Shown here: piece by piece, positions 1-9,557 of the stretch
Layout of the letters: the number at the start of each line of letters is the position of its first letter
Numbering within the stretch: the stretch's first letter is position 1
NCBI GenBank assembly: GCA_030431435.1
Contig: JAUIJI010000009.1
Location: 1-44,498, forward strand
Reading direction: 5' to 3'
Length of the DNA: 44,498 nt
DNA from: Alphaproteobacteria bacterium
GTDB lineage: Bacteria; Pseudomonadota; Alphaproteobacteria; Sphingomonadales; Sphingomonadaceae
Notes under the pieces: model-generated
Told to the model about the DNA's origin: nothing
Seen by the model: the letters and a program-made list of their open reading frames with translations, nothing else
Database searches by the model: none
Translations under genes and position numbers: made by a program

Positions 1-2
1 TG

Positions 3-503
3 TCGCACGAGGCGAGCCCCAACCACCGCAACCCGCTTTACGTCATGAGCTTCACCTATCCTGAAGAGGAAGCCGCAGCCGCACTGGCTGCTGCGGAAGC
101 CGAGGCTGAAGCTGCTGCCAACCCGCGCCAGAGCGCCAACGCCACCGAAATGGCTGCTGCGAATGACGATCTGGCCGTGCTCGATCCCGCCGCGCTCAAC
201 TTTGCATGGGGCGCAGAAGGCGATGCCAAGCTGCTGCCCGAACAGGTCTATGACAATGGCGAGGCGACCTTCCTTGCCTGGCCCGTGGGTGAGCCGATGC
301 CCGCCATCCTCGTCAAGGATGTCGACGGCACCGAAGGCCCGGTGAACTATGCCGTGCGCGGCGATGTGATCGTGCTTGACCTTGTGCCGGCAGAGATCAT
401 CCTGCGTTCCGGCGATGATATGGCCATCCTGGTCAACAATGCCCCGCCGCAACGTGCAGCGACCGGAGAGCCCTTGTCGCTCGCCGGCAACAACCGGTCC
501 TGA
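3..503 (+). CDS. virB9: VirB9/TrbG/CagX family type IV secretion protein, C-terminal part (5' truncated by window edge)
   Basis: Open frame runs off the left edge; C-terminal motif YAVRGDVIVLDLVPAEIILRSGDDMAILVNNAP is VirB9-like; followed directly by virB10 and virB11. Confidence 0.8.
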   Translation, partial: SHEASPNHRNPLYVMSFTYPEEEAAAALAAAEAEAEAAANPRQSANATEMAAANDDLAVLDPAALNFAWGAEGDAKLLPEQVYDNGEATFLAWPVGEPMPAILVKDVDGTEGPVNYAVRGDVIVLDLVPAEIILRSGDDMAILVNNAPPQRAATGEPLSLAGNNRS

Positions 504-517
504 CAGGAGGAAACGCG

Positions 518-1657
518 ATGAAACTTGCCATGCGCCTTCCCGAAAAGAATGCCTCTTCCAAGGCAGACCACGATCCGCGCGATGATGCGCCGACCGAGGT
601 GATCGACCTCGCCAGCCGCACCTCCTATCCGGCGGTTGCCAACCGCAAGGGCAAATCGGACGCATTGGGCCTTGCTGCCGGTGTCGCTTTCGTCGCCCTG
701 CTCGGCGCAGCAACGCTTTATGGCCTCAACGCCGGTCGCGATACGCAGGAGGCAACGCCTGCCGAAAACGCTGCCATCGTGCCTCCTGCGCAGTCCGCCG
801 TAGCCACGCCTCCGCCTGCGGTGGAAGGCTTGCCCAGCGCCAATGCCGGTGCGGCGCAGCCCGCTGTTGGCCCTGCCCCCGTGCTGGCCCAGCCGCCACA
901 GCAGGAAGGCTATCAGCCCAGCATCAACCCCTATTCCTCGCCCACGGTGGTGTTCGATGCCGGCCTTGCTCCCGGCACGGCAGCAGCCAATGCGGCAGCA
1001 GCTGCAGATGTCGCTGCAGCGCCTGAAGGCGGAGTGGTGCCCGGCTCCGGCTCGGCGGGTGACTTTGCCGCGCGCATCGGCGGTGTCGGCGGTGGCCCGG
1101 CCATGGCGCAGCAGACCTTCGATCCCGCCACCACGGTGACGCAGGGCACGATGATCCCTGCGGTGCTGGAAACCGCGATCAACACCGATGTGCCGGGCTA
1201 TGTCCGTGCAGTGGTGAGCCAGGATGTGCGCAGCTATGACGGCAGTCGTATCCTCGTGCCGCGTTCCAGCCGCCTTGTCGGCCAGTACCAGTCCGGGCTG
1301 CAGGCAGGTCAGCGCCGCGCCTATGTGATCTGGACCACGCTGATCCGTCCCGATGGCGTATCGGTGAACATTTCCAGCCCCGCGACCGGGTTTGACGGCA
1401 CGACGGGTCTTGCCGGCGATGTCGACAGCCATTTCTTCTCGCGCTTCGGCTCGGCCATGCTGCTGTCGGTGATCGGCGGCCTGACCACCATCGCCAGTGG
1501 TGGCACATCGGTGATCCTTGGCGGTGGCCAGTCCGCCGCGCAGACCGCACTGGAGCAGGACGGCCAACGCCCGCCCACGATCCGCGTGCGCCAGGGTGAG
1601 CCGATCCGCGTCTTCACCTCGCGCCATCTCGATTTCAGCCAGGCCCCGCAGCTTTAA
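518..1657 (+). CDS. virB10: VirB10/TrbI family type IV secretion protein
   Basis: Single N-terminal TM segment, Pro/Ala-rich linker, C-terminal TMIPAVLETAINTDVPGYVRAVVSQDVRSYDGSRILVPRSSRLVGQYQSG typical of VirB10. Confidence 0.93.
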   Translation: MKLAMRLPEKNASSKADHDPRDDAPTEVIDLASRTSYPAVANRKGKSDALGLAAGVAFVALLGAATLYGLNAGRDTQEATPAENAAIVPPAQSAVATPPPAVEGLPSANAGAAQPAVGPAPVLAQPPQQEGYQPSINPYSSPTVVFDAGLAPGTAAANAAAAADVAAAPEGGVVPGSGSAGDFAARIGGVGGGPAMAQQTFDPATTVTQGTMIPAVLETAINTDVPGYVRAVVSQDVRSYDGSRILVPRSSRLVGQYQSGLQAGQRRAYVIWTTLIRPDGVSVNISSPATGFDGTTGLAGDVDSHFFSRFGSAMLLSVIGGLTTIASGGTSVILGGGQSAAQTALEQDGQRPPTIRVRQGEPIRVFTSRHLDFSQAPQL

Positions 1658-2688
1658 TGGCCGCAGAAATTCACAGATTGGGCGACGACAGAGCCCCTGA
1701 TGCGGTGAACCCCGCAGAGGCAGAAGCGATGCCTGCGGCCAGCGGTTCTGTCTATCTCGACGCTTACCTCGCGCCGTTCCGGCAGTGGCTGGACAAGGAC
1801 ACCGTTACCGAAGTGCTGGTGAACCGCCCGGGCGAAGTCTGGGTGGAGGATGTCGCGCAACCGGGCATGCAGCGGATCGAGGTTCCCGAAGTCGACGACA
1901 AGCTGGTGCAGCGCCTTGCCGAACAGGTCGCCCGCGTCAGCCACCAGGGCATCAACCGCGAGCATCCGCTGCTGGGCGCGACCCTTCCCGATGGCGGGCG
2001 CATCCAGTTCTGCGGACCGCCTGCCACACGCAAGCACTGGGCGCTGGCGATCCGCCGCCATCGCCGCCTCGACTTGCCGCTCGATGCCTATGACGCCGGC
2101 CCGCTGACCCGTCCCACCGAAGCGGATATGCCCGATCCCGAAGCGCAGCCTGTCGAGTTCCTGCGCGCCGCGATCAAGGCCCGCAAGACCGTGCTGGTTT
2201 CGGGCGGCACCAGCACCGGCAAGACCACCTTCCTCAACGCCATGCTCGGCGAGATTCCGCGCGATGAGCGCGTGGTGCTGGTGGAAGACACGCCCGAACT
2301 GAAGCTGCCGGGCGCCAATGGCGTGGGGCTGGTTGCGGTGAAGGGCGAACTGGGCGAGGCCAAGGTCACCGCCAATGAATTGCTGCAATCGGCGCTGCGC
2401 CTGAGGCCTGACCGTATCGTGCTGGGCGAATTGCGCGGGCAGGAGAGCGTATCCTTCCTGCGCGCGATCAACACCGGCCATCCGGGCAGTTTTTCGACCA
2501 TTCACGCCAATTCCCTGCGCGGTGCTCTCGAGCAATTGAGCCTGATGGTGATGCAGACCGGCATCGGCCTCACCCGCAGTGACACAATTGCCTATGCCGC
2601 CAGCGTGATTGACGTGATCGTCCAGCTCGACCGGAGCGAAGGCAAGCGCGGCATTTCCGCCATCGCCAAGGCAAGTGACCTGCTCTGA
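1657..2688 (+). CDS. virB11: VirB11-type secretion ATPase
   Basis: Walker A GGTSTGKTT; VEDTPEL and RPDRIVLGELRG motifs; TAATG overlap with virB10 stop. Confidence 0.93.
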   Translation: MAAEIHRLGDDRAPDAVNPAEAEAMPAASGSVYLDAYLAPFRQWLDKDTVTEVLVNRPGEVWVEDVAQPGMQRIEVPEVDDKLVQRLAEQVARVSHQGINREHPLLGATLPDGGRIQFCGPPATRKHWALAIRRHRRLDLPLDAYDAGPLTRPTEADMPDPEAQPVEFLRAAIKARKTVLVSGGTSTGKTTFLNAMLGEIPRDERVVLVEDTPELKLPGANGVGLVAVKGELGEAKVTANELLQSALRLRPDRIVLGELRGQESVSFLRAINTGHPGSFSTIHANSLRGALEQLSLMVMQTGIGLTRSDTIAYAASVIDVIVQLDRSEGKRGISAIAKASDLL

Positions 2689-2797
2689 GCCATCCGGGCG
2701 AGGTGGGACACGCCCGCCCCGCCCCTTGCGCCAGATCAGCGAAATCTCCACATTTCGGGTCTATTGAGGTGCAAACCAGCAGGATACCCGCAGCGCG

Positions 2798-4945
2798 ATG
2801 AGCACAGCCCCGCAAACCGAGGCGATTGAGACCACCGACCCCGAAAGCCGCTATTTCAACCGCGAGCTGTCGTGGCTTTCGTTCAACGAGCGCGTGCTGG
2901 CAGAAGCCCGCAACCCCGCCTATCCGCTGCTGGAACGGCTGCGCTTCCTGTCGATCAGCGGCAGCAATCTCGATGAATTCATGATGATCCGCGTGGCCGG
3001 TCTTGCCGGGCAGGTGCGTTCCGGCGTGGGCCGCGTTTCCATTGACGGGAAGACACCGAGCCAGCAACTCGCCGCGATCAAGGATAAGGTCAGCCAGTTG
3101 GAACAGACCCAGCAGGCCGCGCTGCGCGAATTGCAGCCACTGCTCGCCGCGCAAGGCATCCACATCAAGGGCGAGGACCGCATCAATCCGCAGACCGATG
3201 AATGGCTGCGGCAATATTTCCTCGATCACATCATGCCGGTGATCACCCCGCAGGCGATCGACCCGGCGCATCCCTTCCCCTTCGTCGCCAATGGCGGCAT
3301 CGGCGCGCTGTTCAACCTTGTGCGCGAGGAAGACGGCTCGCGGCTGGTGGAGATGGTGCTGATCCCCTCTGCCTTGCCGCGCTTCATCCGCGTTCCGGGC
3401 GAGGATGCCACCTATGTCGCGATCGAGCGATTGATCTGCCGTTATGCCCGGCTGCTGTTTCCCGGATTCCGCATCGAAGGCGATGGCGTTTTCCGCGTAT
3501 TGCGTGACAGCGATATCGAAGTGGAGGAAGAGGCCGAAGACCTTGTCCGCTATTTCCGCAGCGCCATCCAGCGCCGCCGCCGCGGCCTTGTGATCATGCT
3601 GGAGATTGACGAGGATTTCGATCCGCAAGCCGCCGAATTGCTGCGCGACAAGCTGGGGCTCGAACAGGCCATCGTGAACTCGAGCGACGGCATGATCGGC
3701 GTATCCGGCCTGTCTGCCGTGGTCGACGAGGACCGCCCCGACCTCAAGTTCACGCCCTACAGCCCGCGCTATCCCGAGCGTGTGATGGAACATGACGGCG
3801 ACGTCTTCGCCTCCATCCGCGAGAAGGACATCGTGATCCACCACCCTTATGAGAGCTTCGAGGTGGTGGTCGATTTCCTGCGGCAGGCAGCGGCGGACCC
3901 TGCAGTGGTTTCGATCAAGCAAGCGCTCTATCGCGCCGGCCAGCAATCTCCCGTTATCAATGCGCTGTGCGCCGCTGCCGAGGCGGGCAAGTCCGTCACT
4001 GCCGTGGTGGAACTGAAGGCCCGTTTCGACGAGGAGCAGAACCTCAAATGGGCCGCCGAGCTGGAACGGTCCGGCGTGCAGGTGATCTACGGCTTCATCG
4101 ACTGGAAGACCCACGCCAAGATTTCCATGGTGGTGCGCGCGGAAGACGATGGCTATCGCACCTACTGCCATTTCGGCACCGGCAATTATCACCCGGTGAC
4201 GACCAAGATCTATACCGACCTCAGCTATTTCACCGCAGACCCGGCCTTCGGGCGCGACGCTGCGCGGCTGTTCAACTTCATCACCGGCTATGTCGAACCG
4301 CAGCAAACCGAGATGATCGCCATCTCCCCGCTCAACCTGCGGGAACGGCTGTATGAACACATCGACCAGGAAATCGCCAATGCCCAAGCGGGCAAGCCCG
4401 CGGCGATTTGGGCCAAGGCCAATTCCGTAACCGAGAAAGGCATCATCGACCGGCTCTACGAAGCCAGCCAGGCAGGGGTGAAGATCGTGCTGGTGGTGCG
4501 CGGCATCTGCTGCCTGCGCCCCGGCGTGCCCGGCCTGTCAGACAATATCGTGGTCAAATCGATCATCGGTCGATTCCTCGAACACAGCCGCATCTGGGCC
4601 TTCGCCAATGGCGAGCCGCTGCCCAGCGACCGGGCCAAGGTCTATATCTCCAGCGCCGATGCGATGAGCCGCAACCTCAACCGCCGGGTGGAAACGCTGG
4701 TGCCGATCACCAATGACACGGTGCAGGACCAGGTGCTCGAGCAGGTGCTCCTCGCCAATCTTCTCGACACCGAACAGAGCTGGCTGCTGGACGGGGAAAC
4801 CGGGGAATATGAGCGGGTGGAGGATGACGGCGAGCCGTTCAACTGCCACGAATATTTCATGACGAATCCCTCGCTCTCCGGCCGTGGCGGTGCCTTGAAG
4901 GACAGCCGCGTCCCGCGCCTGACGCTGCGCAAGGGCGGGGTCTGA
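2798..4945 (+). CDS. ppk1: Polyphosphate kinase 1
   Basis: RYFNRELSWLSFNERVLAEA N-terminus; HHPYESF and ARFDEEQNLKWA motifs. Confidence 0.96.
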   Translation: MSTAPQTEAIETTDPESRYFNRELSWLSFNERVLAEARNPAYPLLERLRFLSISGSNLDEFMMIRVAGLAGQVRSGVGRVSIDGKTPSQQLAAIKDKVSQLEQTQQAALRELQPLLAAQGIHIKGEDRINPQTDEWLRQYFLDHIMPVITPQAIDPAHPFPFVANGGIGALFNLVREEDGSRLVEMVLIPSALPRFIRVPGEDATYVAIERLICRYARLLFPGFRIEGDGVFRVLRDSDIEVEEEAEDLVRYFRSAIQRRRRGLVIMLEIDEDFDPQAAELLRDKLGLEQAIVNSSDGMIGVSGLSAVVDEDRPDLKFTPYSPRYPERVMEHDGDVFASIREKDIVIHHPYESFEVVVDFLRQAAADPAVVSIKQALYRAGQQSPVINALCAAAEAGKSVTAVVELKARFDEEQNLKWAAELERSGVQVIYGFIDWKTHAKISMVVRAEDDGYRTYCHFGTGNYHPVTTKIYTDLSYFTADPAFGRDAARLFNFITGYVEPQQTEMIAISPLNLRERLYEHIDQEIANAQAGKPAAIWAKANSVTEKGIIDRLYEASQAGVKIVLVVRGICCLRPGVPGLSDNIVVKSIIGRFLEHSRIWAFANGEPLPSDRAKVYISSADAMSRNLNRRVETLVPITNDTVQDQVLEQVLLANLLDTEQSWLLDGETGEYERVEDDGEPFNCHEYFMTNPSLSGRGGALKDSRVPRLTLRKGGV

Positions 4946-4958
4946 GAAGGATCGGCCG

Positions 4959-6464
4959 GTGGTGACCCGCAGGGCTCGCAGCCAGACGCGGCAGGCAGAA
5001 CGCGCCGATCGCGCGGTCATCGATATCGGATCGAACACGGTGCGCCTCGTGGTCTACAGCGGCACGCGGCGAACCCCTTCAGTCTGGCTGAACGAAAAAG
5101 TGACGGCCAAGTTGGGCCAGGACCTGTCGACCACCGGCAAGCTGCCTGCCAAGTCCATCGCGCTGGCCATGAACGGCCTCGCCCGCTTCACCACCATCCT
5201 CAAGGACCTCGAGATTGCAGACGTGCAATGTGTCGCCACGGCCGCCGTGCGCGAGGCGAAGAACGGCCCGCAATTCCTCAAGAAGGTTCGTGAATTCGGC
5301 GTGGAGCCGCGCCTGCTGTCCGGCGAGGAGGAAGCCAACATATCGGCGCTCGGCGTGATCGGCGCCTTCCCCGGCGCGAAGGGCATCGTGGCAGATCTTG
5401 GCGGCGGGAGCTTGGAACTGGTCGCCATCGGAGAAGGCACGTACCACGACGGGATCAGCATGCCGCTGGGCACGCTGCGCCTGCCAGCCTTGCGCGAAAA
5501 AGGCGAACGCGCATTTCGCAAGGCAGTAAACCAGGAACTGAAATCGGCAAGCTGGGCGAAGGAGCAAGAGGGTCCGCTCTATCTTGTCGGCGGCACCTGG
5601 CGCGCGCTGGCAGCCTATGCGATGCACCGGTCACACTATCCGCTGACTGATCCACATGCGTTTAAGCTGAGTAACGCGGAAGCCGAGAAAGTAGCGCGAA
5701 AGCTGGCCAAGATGGATCCCGAAAAGCTCTCAAACATCGCCGGCATCTCATCCTCGCGCGCGGCGGGCCTGCCCGATGCTGCTGCCATGCTGCGGGTAAT
5801 CCTGTCCACCTTGAAGCCCGATGGCGTGGTGGTTTCCAGCTGGGGCCTTCGCGAAGGCCTGTTGTTTGACCGGCTCGAACCTGCGGCACGCGAGCAGGAT
5901 CCCTTGCTCACTGCCGTCACTCATTTCACTACCCCGCGCGGCGCATCGCTGAGCCATGCGACCATGATCGCCGGCTGGACCAGCCGCGTGGTGACGCCCA
6001 ACGGTCGCGGTACGGAACGGCTGCGGCTCGCAGCTATCATGCTGGCGATGGCGCAAGTGCGGCTGGAGCCGAACATGCGCCTGAAGCACAGTTTCGATTG
6101 GGCAATCGACAAGCGCTGGACCGGGCTGGACCATCGCGGCCGCGCGCTGATCGGTGCAGCCCTGCGCGGTGCCTGCAACCAGCCTGAGGTTACGGACGAC
6201 CTCCTGGCGCTGGCCAGCGAGAAGGACCTCCGCGAAGCGGCCAGCTGGGGCCTCGCCTTTCGCCTGTGCCGCCGGATCGGTGCAGGGACGCGCGCCTCGA
6301 TGCTCACCAGCCGCCTGACGCGCGAGGACGGGAAAGTCGTGCTGTGGCTTGATGAAAGCCGCGCCAGCCTGGCATCCGATCATGTCCATTCGGACCTCAA
6401 ATCGCTCGCCAGCTGGCTTGATTGCGAAGCGGTGCTCAGGATCGGCGACGCGGACGAAGACTGA
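4959..6464 (+). CDS. ppx: Ppx/GppA family exopolyphosphatase
   Basis: AVIDIGSNTVRLVVY and DLGGGSLEL motifs; downstream of ppk. Confidence 0.92.
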   Translation: MVTRRARSQTRQAERADRAVIDIGSNTVRLVVYSGTRRTPSVWLNEKVTAKLGQDLSTTGKLPAKSIALAMNGLARFTTILKDLEIADVQCVATAAVREAKNGPQFLKKVREFGVEPRLLSGEEEANISALGVIGAFPGAKGIVADLGGGSLELVAIGEGTYHDGISMPLGTLRLPALREKGERAFRKAVNQELKSASWAKEQEGPLYLVGGTWRALAAYAMHRSHYPLTDPHAFKLSNAEAEKVARKLAKMDPEKLSNIAGISSSRAAGLPDAAAMLRVILSTLKPDGVVVSSWGLREGLLFDRLEPAAREQDPLLTAVTHFTTPRGASLSHATMIAGWTSRVVTPNGRGTERLRLAAIMLAMAQVRLEPNMRLKHSFDWAIDKRWTGLDHRGRALIGAALRGACNQPEVTDDLLALASEKDLREAASWGLAFRLCRRIGAGTRASMLTSRLTREDGKVVLWLDESRASLASDHVHSDLKSLASWLDCEAVLRIGDADED

Positions 6465-6561
6465 CCGATTTTTGACACTTTTGTGACTCTGCTTGTCCCG
6501 TGCTTGCGAGATGGCGCAAACCGCTCTTTCGTGTTTCGCCAGATCGGGAGAGACTGCAAAC

Positions 6562-6819
6562 ATGGCCCCAAGCCCTGCCAAGAAAACCACTGACGCTGTT
6601 CCGGCGGATCAGGATGCGCTGAGCGTAACCGAGCTTGCCAAAGGCGTACTGGCGCGGGATTTCCGTCCGCGCGCGGCCTCGGTTCGCCGGCTTGCAGAGG
6701 CAGTGCTGGCGAAACAGGAGTCCCCCGCCAAGCCCAAGAAAAAGAAGAAGAAATCAGCAGGCAAGAAGCGCCGACTGGCCAAGATTCCGGGGCAGAAGGG
6801 CAAGAAGAAAAAGGACTGA
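6562..6819 (+). CDS. Small protein with strongly Lys-rich C-terminal tail
   Basis: 85 aa ending KPKKKKKKSAGKKRRLAKIPGQKGKKKKD; ATG at 6562. Confidence 0.7.
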   Translation: MAPSPAKKTTDAVPADQDALSVTELAKGVLARDFRPRAASVRRLAEAVLAKQESPAKPKKKKKKSAGKKRRLAKIPGQKGKKKKD

Positions 6820-6838
6820 TAAGCTCCGCTCCGTCGCT

Positions 6839-7393
6839 TCAGAACGGGTCCTTCGTCTGCTCGTCAAACGGGCGTGTGTCCGCAGGCGGGACCTTGTAGG
6901 GCGGGCGCTGCGGCAGTGTGCGATCCCCCTTCCACGGCACCTGGTCGACATCGGTCCAGGCATTCACATGCAGGCGGAAGAACTTCCACCGCCCGTCTTC
7001 CCTGATCAGCCTGTCATCGCGCGTGCCGATGCCGAACACGAAATTGGTGCGGTAATCCGCATTCCACTGGATGATCTGGAAGAAGCAGCGCACCCGCGCG
7101 CCTTGCTCCATCGGGTCCATGATGAAGTGGTTCATGATGTGCTGGCGGCCATACCACCAGTGCTGCCGGTCATACCAAAGGCTGCGCAGGTTCTCGCGAA
7201 TCGCGTCGTGACCCTTCACCTTGCCCTGCCACAGATGGTCGAATTCGGCGTCGCGGGCGAAAGTGGCTATCGCCTGCTCCTCGTCCGCGAGGTCGATACC
7301 CCAGGCATAGCGGGCATAGAGTTCCTCGATCTCGCCGCGATCATCGGCAGGCATTACTGCGGGCACACCGTCCGGCCAGCACTGTTCGCTCAT
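6839..7393 (-). CDS. NTF2/SnoaL-like protein (possible lyase or ring-fission partner enzyme)
   Basis: EIEELYARYAWGIDLADEEQAIATFARDAEF start and NTF2-like length; divergent from CCO gene at 7475. Confidence 0.8.
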   Translation of the reverse strand: MSEQCWPDGVPAVMPADDRGEIEELYARYAWGIDLADEEQAIATFARDAEFDHLWQGKVKGHDAIRENLRSLWYDRQHWWYGRQHIMNHFIMDPMEQGARVRCFFQIIQWNADYRTNFVFGIGTRDDRLIREDGRWKFFRLHVNAWTDVDQVPWKGDRTLPQRPPYKVPPADTRPFDEQTKDPF

Positions 7394-7474
7394 TTCCCTT
7401 CTCTCCCGTCAAATGCGCGCTTGATTTGCGCGGCTAATGTCCGTTCAATTGCTTCTATCAAATGGGAGAGAACA

Positions 7475-8887
7475 ATGCCGGAAGTATTTCAACCCTTCGC
7501 CAGCTTCGGCCTGCAGCAACGCATGCCCATGCGGTTCGAGGCGGATGTCTTCGAATGCGAGGTTGAAGGCGAAATCCCCGAAGCGCTGCGCAACGGCGCC
7601 TATTATCGCACGGGCGGCGACCGGCTGTATCCCACGCTGGAGGAGGACATCATCCTCAACGGCGACGGCATGTTCTCCGCCTTTCATTTCGAGGACGGCC
7701 ACGTTTCCTATCGCAGCCGCTATGTGAAAACCGAAAGGCTGAAGGCAGAGCAGGCCGCGCGCCGCCGCCTTTATGGCAAGTATCGCAACAAATATACCGA
7801 TGACGAAAGCGTCTCGAACCTGCCCAACCGCGACAACACGGGCAACACCTATGCCTTCGCCCACCATGGCGAGCTCTATGCCCTGCGCGAGGATTCGCGG
7901 CCCTATCGCCTTGATCCCGATACGCTGGAAACGCTCGGCGTAGGTGATTTCGGCGATCTTGAGTCCACGGCTTTGACCGCCCACCCGAAGATCGACCCGG
8001 TCACCGGCGAATGGTGGAGCTATGGCGTATTCGCCAAGGGTGAGCCGACCACCGATGCCAGCATCCATGTGTTCGACAAGGACGGGAAGCTGGTGCGCGA
8101 GCAGTGGTTCCACACGCCCTATCCCGGCCTCAGCCATGACTGGGGTATCACCCGAGAACATATCGTGCTGCCGATCATGCCACTGCTGGCAGACGAAGCA
8201 CGACTGCGCGCAGGCGGCGATTACTACCAATATGACCCCGACCTGCCCAGCAAGTGGGGCGTGATGCCGCGCGATGGCGATCCGGCAAGAGACATGCGCT
8301 GGTTCGACATTCCCGGCATCGTGATGGGCCATGTGATGAATGCCTATACTGATGGCGACAAGGTGATCATCGACACGCCGTGTTCGCCCGGCAACTGCTT
8401 CAGCTTCTTCAAGGACAAGCACGGCAACCAGCCGAGCATGCCGGAAACCATCACCCAGATCACCCGCATCACTTTCGACCTGTCGAAGCCCGATGCCGAG
8501 GCAGTCACGCTGGAGGCTCTCAACGGAGCACTGGGCGACATGCCCAAGATCGATGATCGCTATGCCATGCAGAAGTACAATGTGGGCTATTTTGCGCTGC
8601 GCGATTTCCCGCAAATGGGCATCGGCCAGATCGATTGGGAAAGCGGCGAGATCAAGGTCCACGAACTGGAGGGCGCGGCCAGCCAGGAGCCGGTGTTCGT
8701 GCCCCGCACGCCCGACAGCCCCGAAGGCGATGGCTATATCCTTGTCGCCGTGGACCGGATGGCGGAAAAGCGCATGGACCTGCTGATCCTTGACGGGAAT
8801 GACGTTTCGCGCCCCGCCCTTGCCACCATCAAGCTGCCCTTTGCCCAGCCCATGTGTTTCCACGGGTGCTGGGTGCCAAACGGATGA
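7475..8887 (+). CDS. Carotenoid oxygenase family protein (lignostilbene dioxygenase/isoeugenol monooxygenase-like), CCO1
   Basis: Four Fe-ligand His contexts TAHPKID, SHDWGIT, GHVMNAY, FHGCWV; MFSAFHF, YRNKYTDD motifs. The 6635 start in the ORF track is read-through of a non-coding frame. Confidence 0.92.
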   Translation: MPEVFQPFASFGLQQRMPMRFEADVFECEVEGEIPEALRNGAYYRTGGDRLYPTLEEDIILNGDGMFSAFHFEDGHVSYRSRYVKTERLKAEQAARRRLYGKYRNKYTDDESVSNLPNRDNTGNTYAFAHHGELYALREDSRPYRLDPDTLETLGVGDFGDLESTALTAHPKIDPVTGEWWSYGVFAKGEPTTDASIHVFDKDGKLVREQWFHTPYPGLSHDWGITREHIVLPIMPLLADEARLRAGGDYYQYDPDLPSKWGVMPRDGDPARDMRWFDIPGIVMGHVMNAYTDGDKVIIDTPCSPGNCFSFFKDKHGNQPSMPETITQITRITFDLSKPDAEAVTLEALNGALGDMPKIDDRYAMQKYNVGYFALRDFPQMGIGQIDWESGEIKVHELEGAASQEPVFVPRTPDSPEGDGYILVAVDRMAEKRMDLLILDGNDVSRPALATIKLPFAQPMCFHGCWVPNG

Positions 8888-9104
8888 CGAAGCTGACAGC
8901 GTGACGATGCCCCATACCACTGCCAAGCCCGCAGAAATCTGCGGCAAATGGTGGCCAAAGTGAAATTGACACATGGCAATGACTTTTTTGAGCGGCGCGT
9001 CTTTATTCATGGGGTGAGTTGAGCGGCTTTTGCTGCATGTAGGAAAGCAGCTTTGGACAGGTTGATCGCCTGTTGGCTCAACACGACAACGAGAGGAGCG
9101 ATGG

Positions 9105-9428
9105 ATGACTGACTTATCCCGGGCAAAGGCCTTGCTTGAAGACCAGTTGCAGGAGCTGAAGGCCCGGCTGGAACATATCGAGCGCGACCTTGCCGAACCG
9201 ATGGATGCCGACAGCGGCGAACGCGCCGTCCAGATGGAGGATGACGAGAGCCTGGAAGGCCAGGCCGCGGTCATCGAACAGCGCATCACTGCCACCCAGC
9301 GCGCACTGATGCGGGTGGAGGATGGCTCTTACGGCGAATGCATGAACTGCGGTGAAGAGATCGCCCAGGGAAGGCTCGATGCACGGCCCGAGAGCACGCT
9401 ATGCGTGGCCTGCAAGTCTGAAGGATAG
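9105..9428 (+). CDS. DksA/TraR family zinc-finger protein
   Basis: GSYGECMNCGEEIAQGRLDARPESTLCVACKSEG C4 zinc finger. Confidence 0.88.
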   Translation: MTDLSRAKALLEDQLQELKARLEHIERDLAEPMDADSGERAVQMEDDESLEGQAAVIEQRITATQRALMRVEDGSYGECMNCGEEIAQGRLDARPESTLCVACKSEG

Positions 9429-9487
9429 AGCCTGCGCCATCCCCCGCGCCTGACCGCATGGCATGGCTGTAGGAAAGGCATAAGAAA

Positions 9488-9518
9488 GGGGCGGATCGCT
9501 GCTTTAGCGATCCGCCCC
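9488..9518. terminator. Bidirectional hairpin terminator candidate
   Basis: GGGGCGGATCGCT-GCTTT-AGCGATCCGCCCC, 13-bp perfect stem between convergent genes. Confidence 0.8.
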
Positions 9519-9557
9519 TCTTGCTGTGTCGGTGCCTGTGTGGCGGCGACCGGAAGC

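Noticed and set aside
2570-4387. 605-aa minus-strand ORF
   Set aside because: Antisense to ppk; no recognisable domain.
7435-7446. TAATGTCCGTTC between the NTF2-like gene and CCO1 as a fifth operator copy
   Set aside because: Mismatches the motif at two key symmetric positions; too weak to include without a genome-wide score.
6635-7474. N-terminal extension of the ORF containing CCO1
   Set aside because: This part overlaps the Lys-rich protein and is antisense to the NTF2-like gene; the CCO homology begins at the ATG at 7475, which has a GGGAGAG ribosome-binding site.
8929-8944. CCGCAGAAATCTGCGG hairpin downstream of CCO1 as a terminator
   Set aside because: Stem is perfect (7 bp) but the loop is only 2 nt and no T-tract follows, so I did not call a terminator; it may still be a protein-binding site.
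7445-9295. 616-aa minus-strand ORF
   Set aside because: Antisense to CCO1; no recognisable domain.
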